NCBI RefSeq assembly: GCF_016801865.2
Contig: NC_068937.1
Location: forward strand, 124,097,225 to 124,161,224
DNA from: Culex pipiens pallens
Lineage: Eukaryota; Arthropoda; Insecta; Diptera; Culicidae
Direction of reading: 5' to 3'
DNA length: 64,000 nucleotides
Shown piece after piece: positions 55,735 to 64,000 of the stretch; position 1 is the first letter of the stretch; each line of letters starts with the position of its first letter. A program made the position numbers and the translations under genes. Below the pieces are notes generated by a model, which had not been told where the DNA came from, ran no database searches, and saw nothing but the letters and a program-made list of their open reading frames with translations.

Positions 55735-56222
55735 GAGAAATTGGGAAATGAGAAATGAGAAATGGGAAATTATAAATGAGAAACGATACATAAGAAATGG
55801 GAAATGAGAAATTGGAAAATGAGAAACGAGAAACGAAAAATGATAAATAAGAACTGAGAAATGAGAAATGAAAAATGAGAAATGGAAAATGAGAAATGAA
55901 AAATGAGAAATGAGAAATGGGAAATGAGAAATGAGAAATGAGAAATGAGAAATGAGAAATGAGAAATGAGAAATGAGAAATGAGAAATGAGAAATGAGAA
56001 ATGAGAAATGAGAAATGAGAAATGAAAATGAGAAATGAGAAATGAGAAATGAGAAATGAGAAATGAGAAATGAGAAATGAGAAATGAGAAATGAGAAATG
56101 AGAAGTGAGAAATGAGAAATGAGAAATGAGAAATGAGAAATGAGAAATGAGAAATGAGAAATGAGAAATGAGAAACGAGAAATGAGAAATGAGAAATGAG
56201 AAATGAGAAATGAGAAATGATA
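55735..56222 (+). repeat. Heptamer satellite (GAGAAAT)n, ~490 bp
   Basis: About 70 copies of GAGAAAT, nearly perfect from 55915 to 56220 with rare single changes and a one-base deletion near 56026. The left edge is more degenerate, so the array grew to the right. Purine strand is plus. Confidence 0.93.
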
Positions 56223-57275
56223 AATTAATAATAAAAATTATAAATTAAGAATGACAAAAAGACAAAAAAAAAGAAATTATTAAATAAAGATTTTCTCAAC
56301 CCTGATCAAACAGAGTGCCCCAACACTTCCGCCCGACACTCTCCGGTGGTGGTCCCCGGCGAGGCCGTCATAATAAATCGCAAAATTTCAAAATCATTGC
56401 CACACCACCATCATCGGCGGTTGTTCCCAAAGCGATTATAAATTCAGATTATGTCGGCCTCTGCAGGACGTTCTCACCACAGAAACTGCCGCGGGTTCAT
56501 CAGCGGAAAGCTGTCACTCTTTTTTTTCGGTCGTTTCAGTTTTTATGTCAAAATTTCCAAACAAACCAACTCATGTGACTCAAATGACATGTGTTTTTTA
56601 AGCGGACGAAATTTTCAAGCAAAAAAAAACTCACAGTTCAATCTAGCCGACATCTTTGTCTGCGAAAGCGCCTCTAATTAATATTTCCCAGAAAACTATC
56701 TTCCACCTTTTTTTTGCCGCTGAAAATTTGAATCTACAAAGCAAACCAAAAAACGACAAACATAATTTTGAAACCCATTTGGAACGAGTGGCCAGGCAGT
56801 GGTGGCAGACTTCGCCCTAGACAGCGTTATTAAATGACATTTTTTAATCATGTGAAAATAGAACTCATTTTCATAAATCATCATTTTCGCTCAGGGACGA
56901 CGACGACGGCGTTGCTGGTGCGCGCACACCCACAAACTGAGGGCATATTTACAAATACACATACACGAACGTGTAGGCAAATTTAGAGTGCGAATACAGC
57001 TGAAGGAAGACAGTGTTGCCAGTTTTGCTTATGAGAAAGTTTTTGTTTAATTTCTATTACTTGTCATTTTTGTTGATTTCCTCTTTTTTTGCTTTCTGCT
57101 TTTGTTCTGCTACATTATTATTTTACGTTAGATTCTTTAACTATTTTATTTTTCTTTTAGTCTTCTGCTTTTGTACTATTTAACTGTTCTACTCTTCTAC
57201 TTTTGTACTCTTCTTCTCTTCTACTTTTTTACTTATTTGATCGTCTATTCTTCTAGTTTTGTACTCTGCTGCTTT
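56223..57275. other. Intron or upstream region; nothing recognised
   Basis: No exon with signal-peptide coding was found on the minus strand. Short open frames lack signatures. Confidence 0.5.
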
Positions 57276-57476
57276 GGTACTCTTCTACTCTTATTCTCTT
57301 CTGCTCTTCTACTCTTCTACTCTTCTACTCTTCTACTCTTCTACTCTTCTACTCTTCTACTCTTCTACTCTTCTACTCTTCTACTCTTCTACTCTTCTAC
57401 TCTTCTACTCTTCTACTCTTCTACTCTTCTACTCTTCTACTCTTCTACTGTTCTACTCTTCTACTCTTCTACTCAT
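57276..57476 (+). repeat. Octamer microsatellite (CTCTTCTA)n
   Basis: About 22 nearly perfect 8-bp units at 57298-57470, preceded by 100 bp of looser TTCTACTTTTGTACT-like copies. Pyrimidine strand is plus. Leucine/tyrosine-rich frames here are repeat translation. Confidence 0.92.
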
Positions 57477-58473
57477 CAGCTTTTCTCCTCGTTTACTAAT
57501 ATTTTTTACTTTTCTGTTTTACTTTTGATATTCAGCTTTCACCTAATTTTTTACTCTATTTTTTTCTCTCGAAAAAGTAGTACATTTTATTTTAGTTTTT
57601 TTTTAAATCCCCAATTTTTTACACATCGCATTTTTACCAACACTTTTTATCTTCATCATCTCCCATAGTTAGAGTTCGTTTTTTTTTCTCCTCGCAGCAT
57701 CCCATTAAAAATCATGACTCCTAGCATCACCACCACCCACCACGTGTGGGTCTGTGTGTGCGCGCTCCTTCTCCCTCTGATGTGGTGAAGTGCTGCGTTT
57801 CGCGTTTCACGGTCCTCGCATATCATATGTGTTTTATGATTATATATTTTTGCTGTTGGGGATTCTTTCGTGAGTGTGTATTTTTTTTTCCTGTTCTGTC
57901 CCAACTCTCATCTGTGTGACAAAAATATTTTACGCGCCTTCGTCAAAATGCTAGAATGAGCATTGAGCAAAAAAAAAAAAACAGCGGAAAAAACTTTGTG
58001 CTGCTGACTCATGGACCTCGCATTATCTCGCAGAGGGTCAGCGATGGGAGATTCACAGCCAGAGCCACGTCGCCTCGAGAAATTTCACATCACTGTCTCA
58101 GTTTTCACCAGATGAAAAAAAAAATCTGAGTGGCAGATGGTCACGGTATGTCCCGCAGCCTCCACTCCTTCACCAAAAGTCACAATTTTCAAAGCTTGTA
58201 GGTTAAATGGTTGCAATTTTTTTTCTCCCCCCGGGGGGAGGGCAAAAATGCCGGCCAACCGTTGCCATTTTACGAGACCCAATTTGAAGATGAGTCAAAT
58301 GTAACGAGGAGGCCCACTTTCGGCATGACGGCGGAATTGTTTCGCGGAATTTTCCCATTTTTGCTGGAACTTGGTGACATTGAAAGTGCGCTGAGGGCAG
58401 AAGTTATTTTCATGAATGATTTGTATTTTGGAAGGCAAAAATGAATGCTTGGTTTGTTCAAATGGAGCCTAAC
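57477..58473. other. No gene seen
   Basis: Mixed sequence with an oligo-A near 57968 and a CCCCCCGGGGGGAG word near 58229. Short frames at 58085-58461 overlap on opposite strands and have no family signature. Confidence 0.5.
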
Positions 58474-58595
58474 ATTTCAAAAGGGCACATAACTTTTGTA
58501 AACAATAGTGTATCCCTTTCACTCAAATGACAGTTTACATAAGATGTGAAAGGGACACACTCTTGGTTAAAAAAGTGATGTGCCCTAATGAAATG
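58474..58595. mobile_element. 122-bp double-palindrome MITE
   Basis: ATTTCAAAAGGGCACAT at the left faces ATGTGCCCTAATGAAAT at the right. Nested within, AGTGTATCCCTTTCAC faces GTGAAAGGGACACACT. The two stems are coaxial and would fold as one long imperfect hairpin. Confidence 0.72.
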
Positions 58596-58764
58596 GCACA
58601 AAGCACGAAATGTTTCATTTTATGTGATAGTGAAAACCACGAAATCGCGATGGACTTGGCTAATATTAGTAAAATTCAAATCTCTTCATGATAAGTGTTT
58701 CGAAAAATTGAAACAAAGAAGCCGTACTTGAATTTTGGCTAAGTTAAGTTATAGTAAATATTTT

Positions 58765-59302
58765 TGCCTTTCTTACTAAAGAAAGGTATAGGTTTTACTT
58801 TAAGCCAGGACGTCATTTCCATCTTCGTAAATATGTCGATTCAGCATGAATTTTAATCGGAAAAATCGCCAAAAAATCACACTGCATCGATTTTTGACGC
58901 TCTATCGATTCACCTTGACAGAACTCGTCTATCTCAAACCCTCGAATTTTGAGAAAATAAATTCCGTGGAGGTCGAGTGATGTTCGTATGTGGTAAAATT
59001 TTGCAAAATTTTGTGTCGCGCCGTTCTCAGCTCCCATAAATCCGATTTCGATTCTTCTAAATGCAGATGAAAGCTAGTGTGCTGAACCTGGGCGAGTTGC
59101 CGCGCAAATTTCGAAATATCCATCTGTTTTCGGATGTGGCCAGACTTTTCCAGAAAATACACAGTTTTCAAATGAAAATATGGTCAAAATTTGTCATTTT
59201 CATTTCTTTTATTTATCTCAAAAAATGCATTTTTCGAGCTCTACAACCTCCCAAATTTTCATCCCGATTCATAATTTGTTATATTCTTTAGTAAGAAAGG
59301 CT
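58765..59302. mobile_element. MITE with CTTTCTTACTAAAGAA ends (~540 bp)
   Basis: GCCTTTCTTACTAAAGAAAG at the left and TTCTTTAGTAAGAAAGGC at the right are inverted repeats. The left end is itself partly palindromic. No coding capacity. Confidence 0.78.
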
Positions 59303-61132
59303 CTATCTCACCCCAGGTGGGATTAAATCGGGTTTTTTCAAATTTTACTGATTTTTAGCATCCCGAGCATGGGTAAATAAAGAGGGAAATGTGTAATTAC
59401 TCTGGTATCAATACCTTTGTTTTGTATTCCTGAGCCCTTTAAAATTTGTCTTTAGGATTATGCAAGAACAAAATTTGGTATCATACCAATTTATGATATT
59501 GTTTTGATATTGCAAAATTGTCGAATTTGTCAATGGTCGAACACCACATTTTGGTATTGTTTTGATATTACAGTATTTTATCAAATTCCTCTGAAACTAT
59601 GGGAAAATGTTGACCAATTTTGACAAAATAATTAATTTTGCACTAAAATGATGTCTCAAAGCGAATGCTTTCATGGAAAACCGGAATTTCAAACTTGATT
59701 TTAAACATTTTTGAAAACTTTCTAAGTCAGGATGCCACATTTTGGTATTATGTTGGCATTGAAGTGTTTCATCAAAATCCTCTGAAACTATCTCAATTTT
59801 TTTATAAATTTTGACGAGATAATTAATTTTGCGCTAAAATGACTTAAAACCCGAAAATGTTATAGCTGATTTTCAAAAATTTTGATTACCCGCTAAGATT
59901 TTTTTTTTAAATCATTGAAATTTCTCTAAGTTGGGAAAACCACATACTTTGAAAAACGAGTCAATCGACAGATTGTTGAATTTTGGTGAATTTCAATCCA
60001 GTTTCATTGTAATAACACTTATTTTTCAATCTTGTCATTTTTCAGAAGCTTCAAGAACTTCAAGCACAGGCCGTTCATCAATGACAAATGCATTCGATGT
60101 GGATTCTGGTATTAATTGTAAAAATACCAGCGACCAAATTGTGCTCGTGGTTGCCCAGTAATAGATGGTAAAATACCATGAAATCATATCAAAATCATGT
60201 ATGTGGAAGACCACAGAAATGTATGTTAAAATATGAAACATTTGTGAAATTTTCTGATATTTCGAAAAAAAATGTTGTCAATTTTTTTAATCAAGACTTA
60301 CATTTAAAAAGGGCTAAACATTCAATATTACGCCCTTTTGAAATTATAGTCTTGATTTAAAAAAAATCGAAAGGATCAGAAAATTTCACGAATGTTTCAT
60401 ATTTTAACATTGTAAATCGGACCATTAGTTACTGAGATATCGACATTAGAAAATGTTATTTTTTTTTGGGTGAGACTCAGAAAACATCAATTTTCCTGTT
60501 TTAAAATCTTTGCATGGAAATATCTCAGTACTAAGGGTCGTATCAACAAAGTTTAAAAAAGAAAAATATAGAGAATTTTCTCAACTCTTCAATTCAATTT
60601 TTTTCAAATGTGGGCAAACATAATCACAAAATTAAAAAAAAAAACAAATAACAGCGACTATTTTCAAAAAAAATAACCTAAAAATGGCTATAACTTGAAA
60701 ATGGTACATCTCATCAAAATTTCACTAAGGTACTTTTTGATTGCAAATTCGATATCGCATACCGAAGGCACCAAAAAAGTTTGATTAAAAAATACAAAAA
60801 ATAAAATTAAGACAAAATACCGATTTCGTAGAGAATTGCTCACAAACTATGGAGAAAACCCATTCGGCCCTGTCTAAATATTTTTGAAAAATTCAAAGGG
60901 CACGTGTATCTGGGGACACCAGACTTCATGCTTTCCCTCGAGTTGAGCCTGCGCAGAAATTTCGAAACAATTCACACTCTGTAATGCGTTTTCAATGCAA
61001 TTAAACTTTACAAAATTGCAACCAATATAGAGGGGGTAATAGTCATTTTGGTAAAAAAACAGGTGATCAGCCTTACTCGAATCAGATACAAAAACTTGAG
61101 ACATTCGACAATGGTTTTTTTTGCCCCGGCCC
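59303..61132. other. No gene seen; AT-rich with TTTTGATATTG words
   Basis: Words such as TTTTGGTATTGTTTTGATAT recur near 59495, 59550 and 59740, so part of this may be an old repeat. Short frames at 59931-60241 overlap on both strands. Nothing supported. Confidence 0.45.
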
Positions 61133-61329
61133 CCTTTCGATTTACTCAAAGTTTTTGAGTGGCGGGCCAAATTGAAAGCTCACATAAGCTTGCGGGCCAA
61201 ATGCAAAAAAAATTTTTTAGAAAAATTAATAACGTTGTTTCATACTATAATATTGTGAAATACATCAATCAGTTTAAGTTTTTCGGAATTGTAGGTAGTT
61301 TTTGGACATTTTCGGCATATATTAGAGAA

Positions 61330-61645
61330 CGAAAATAGTATTTTATGCAACATGTTGCAAAAACAGATTTTTTTTTAGCACGAGTCTTACTAAATGTATC
61401 CAATGAGGTGCTGAAAAAGTCAAGTTTTGTAATAAGTTGCTTACAACATTTTCAGCAATTCCGGAAAACGCTTTTTGAATGGAATTTTATGCCTAACGTT
61501 CTTGTGTTAAGTAAATTCACCGTTCAGAACCAAAAAATATTGAAAAATGCTACTTTTCAATACAATAGAGCTTTTCAGCACTGGCATTAATTTTCCATTC
61601 TGTTATTTTTGGTAGGGAAAAGTAAACAGTTTCATAGCGGAATTG
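61330..61645 (-). mobile_element. Palindromic MITE, family P, copy 5
   Basis: Reversed relative to copies 2 and 3. Contains TATGCAACATGTTGCAAAA, AGCACGAGTC, GAGGTGCTGAAAAAGTCAAG, AATTCCGGAAAACGC and the CTTTTCAGCACTGG flank. The core loop is shorter than in the others. Confidence 0.7.
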
Positions 61646-61980
61646 GTAAAATGGATTTTTACAGTTTTATTTGCTATTTTTTTAATGAAAAAACAAAAAA
61701 AGCAATAAATTGCAATTTTTATGCCTTAATCAACAGATCAGGTAATACAATCACATTTTAAAACAAATCCACAGTCTGGTCTAGGTTGATGGTTGATTGA
61801 TAATTTTGTGAGTTTGTTTTTTTTCTGTTAAAATATTTTCAAAGAAATGATTTTAAAATGGAGTAATTTCATTTTTAAATAAATTGCTGCTTAAATTGGT
61901 TGCAAATAGCTTTTTCAACAATTGTTCCTCCAATTTTAATAATATTTCAATAAATTTTGGCATCCTTAATCGGATCGACG

Positions 61981-62288
61981 TTGTCGTGCTATCTTGTCGC
62001 AACCGCCATTTTGACGTTCCGAGAAAAACGCGTTTTAATGTTTGACCTTGAATAAACAAAAACGAAAGCAAGCAATGTAAACAATGAAAAACACGTTTTG
62101 TTTGGTTGACCATTCTGTGCATTGCCCCGAAGTTTGGTTGTATTTGGTTGCCGGAGTCCCGAGTTATAATTACAAATGTTTACGGTAGTCTAACTTGTAC
62201 GTGCGTCAAACGCATCCTGACCTGAAATCCCTTTGGCCAGTTGTCGCACTTACCAAAATTTCCTGGGAGTGACAAGATAGCACGACAA
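61981..62288. mobile_element. 308-bp element with perfect 18-bp inverted ends
   Basis: TTGTCGTGCTATCTTGTC at 61981-61998 is the exact complement of 62271-62288. The interior has CGCGTTTTAATG and several GTTTGGTTG words. No coding capacity. Confidence 0.65.
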
Positions 62289-62695
62289 GATTGAAACTTT
62301 TTTCATTTGAAAAGTGGCAAAAATCTGCGGACCTTTTTTGGTTTTTATTGAATATCTCAGGATTGAAATGTTACGACGAGATGTTACGTACTCAATTCGT
62401 AACCCACACGTCATGAGTTCGAATTCCAAGGTTTGACTAAATTTACTGTTTTCAATCACATTCGTACGTGTGAAATTGTTTCAGTAAGTTGGATTATTCT
62501 GGATTTAGGAAGTTGGTATACATATTCATGATCAAAGTAAGAATAAATCATTGATTTCATGATAACTAAAACTAACACTGTGCTCTAAACCTTAATTTTA
62601 AGAATTATGAAATCACTCACAAGGGCCATTTTCCATGATCATTCAAAACGGGTTCGCGGGCCACAAAAAATCAGCTCGCGGGCCACTTTGGTCAC

Positions 62696-63674
62696 TCCTG
62701 ATTTACTTTGTCCTATGGGGTATCTTTTGGCCCTGATTATGAATCAAGTAATGAATCCGTGCTCCATTTTTCGATATCCTCTGACAGAGTGGCGATACAA
62801 CCCCTTTCTTTTAAGAACATTCGAAAAAAGGTGTTTTTTTCATTAATTTGCAGCCTGAAATGGTAATGGTTTGGAAATTTGCTGTCACCACGACCCTAGT
62901 TTTTAGAAGAAGTTTTAGGGAAAACGTAAATTAAATGAGTATTTTGTATTTGTTTTTGGTCAAACGCTGGCGTCCCGTTGCACATTCGAAAACCCTTTTT
63001 TAACGTTAGAAATACGAAGTTTTAGGCAAAAACATCCATCGGTTTCAAAAGATTCCAAATATTTAACGTGCGTCAACGCTCACACAGACTGACTAAAAAA
63101 ACATTTTGAAATTATGTGTACTTTCATCACGACGCGTTGTCACGCACTCCGTCAGAAGTCCGTCAACTTCAATAACTTTTCAGCTTTGCAAATATATTTG
63201 CCAGCAGGGAGTTTTCAATTGATTCGCTGTGTCCCTTTGAAGCCCAACAAAGTCATGCTGGGTAAGCCCGTGGGTGCTCGCTGCTGGCGTCATTCAATGA
63301 ACACGGAATTCATTTTGTAGGCGCGTTGAACACTTTTTGAACATATGCGGAAAATATGCGGAAAATCTTACTGCAATATTATAGCTTATTTTTCCCAGAA
63401 ACATCCCGCCCTCGGTAGTTACATGTTGCCGGCGTCGTCCACTTAATAAGTCCCTCGCATAAATGCGTCATATGAAAGGTATTTTTTCCCTTTTGATGCT
63501 TTTTTGTACCTTTTTTCATTTGTTGCCTTTCAGAAGTGAAAAGCAAAGCTCATGCACTCAGTACAAGGCAGAATGATGGAGGGGAAAAGCTGTCGAGAAA
63601 AGCTGCTTGAAAATGACACACTTTTGCGAGGAGCCAGAATTGACGGAACTAGAAGAGTGGGGGTAGAGTTACAT
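62696..63674. other. No gene seen
   Basis: Unremarkable. Frames near 63114-63320 and 63552-63773 have no family signature. Confidence 0.5.
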
Positions 63675-63928
63675 GCACTGCTCTATAAAGGCATATTTGT
63701 CCCACCTGGACCCATTTATGAGATATTTCAACCATGTTTTTCTATAAACCAAACGTTTAGTTATTGTAGTTAAACAAAAACAAAGATCGTAACCTTTCAT
63801 TGTAAATTTTTTATTCTAAAAACTGGGACAGATTGGCGAATAATGCTCCAACATTTTCCAAAGTTTTTTTTTATCTCAGTTGCATGAAAATTCAGGTGGG
63901 ACAAATATGCTTTTTTTCTGGGCAGTGC
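63675..63928. mobile_element. 254-bp MITE with GCACTGC ends
   Basis: GCACTGCTC near 63675 and GGGCAGTGC ending at 63928 are inverted, with matching inner arms GCATATTTGTCCCACCTG and CAGGTGGGACAAATATGC. The intervening ~180 bp are AT-rich. Confidence 0.75.
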
Positions 63929-64000
63929 GCCGGGATTTCACTGTCCGTACACTGTCCACGATGAAGAGTCTTGGCTTAATTTTTATTTCATGATCACTAT

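Larger units (their letters stand above)
61133..62695. mobile_element. hAT-like remnant with GCGGGCC termini, carrying nested MITEs
   Basis: The left edge reads TTTTGAGTGGCGGGCCAAAT and the right edge CTCGCGGGCCACTTTGGTCA then CTCCTG. The right end complements to CAGGAGTGACCAAAGTGGCC, the usual look of hAT termini. Subterminal GCGGGCC words recur at both ends. The interior has no transposase and hosts family P copy 5 and a second inverted pair. The exact left end is unclear. Confidence 0.6.

Noticed and set aside
57171..57668. 165-codon Leu/Tyr/Ser frame that looks like a membrane protein
   Set aside because: It lies wholly in the (CTCTTCTA)n microsatellite; hydrophobicity comes from CTC and TTC codons.
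62378..62450. tRNA-like stretch with GAGTTCGAATTCC
   Set aside because: Only a B-box-like word is convincing; the anticodon and D arms do not form.
55287..64000. Signal-peptide exon of the Sidestep-family gene
   Set aside because: No minus-strand frame with Met, a hydrophobic core and a donor in the needed phase was found; hydrophobic frames near 55507-55791 derive from the heptamer array.

Overview
The window is animal nuclear DNA, most likely from a culicine mosquito of the Culex type. The grounds are a 164-nt U1 snRNA gene of insect form, 65-74 bp introns beside introns of many kilobases, composite tRNA-derived SINEs with two tRNA-like heads, Jockey-like gag fragments with zinc knuckles, and many palindromic MITEs. 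There are no bacterial operons, CRISPR arrays or phage genes. The species call is an inference.

One host protein gene spans the window on the minus strand. Seven consecutive exons (55251-55286, 48513-48863, 48337-48447, 33091-33303, 15583-15752, 15373-15508, 10416-10552) join in phase at every junction and encode a run of Ig domains of the Sidestep (beat-receptor) family. About 384 residues are present: Ig1, Ig2, Ig3 and the first half of Ig4. The signal peptide lies beyond the right edge. The second half of Ig4, the remaining extracellular part, the membrane segment and the tail lie beyond the left edge. Nearly everything else is intron filled with repeats.

Left part (1-16.3 kb): SINEs, a ~140-bp minisatellite (4.56-5.59 kb), a GGACTGA heptamer array (8.5-9.0 kb), three Ig exons and small MITEs. 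Middle part (16.5-29 kb, inside the 17.3-kb intron between the Ig2 and Ig3 exons): an unnamed repeat family with a conserved hairpin, several copies of which flank a cluster of foldback-like elements built from a 140/141-bp satellite, a block of 1,052 bases with no G at all, and an ORF1-only Jockey-like element with a 13-bp target duplication. A U1 snRNA gene (29881-30044, minus) follows, bracketed by two copies of one palindromic MITE.

Right part (31-64 kb): two copies of a MITE with TACCGTAAA ends, a hAT-type MITE with an exact 8-bp target duplication (40079-41490), a 568-bp inverted-repeat element holding two opposed tRNA-Leu-like modules (41851-42418), a second Jockey ORF1 tail, the N-terminal Ig exons, a 3.3-kb nested element with GATAACG-rich ends (51582-54863), and two long microsatellites.

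The best candidates for something undescribed are the foldback-like satellite elements, the G-free block (which may be a consensus artefact), the hairpin-bearing repeat family, and the tRNA-carrying inverted-repeat element.
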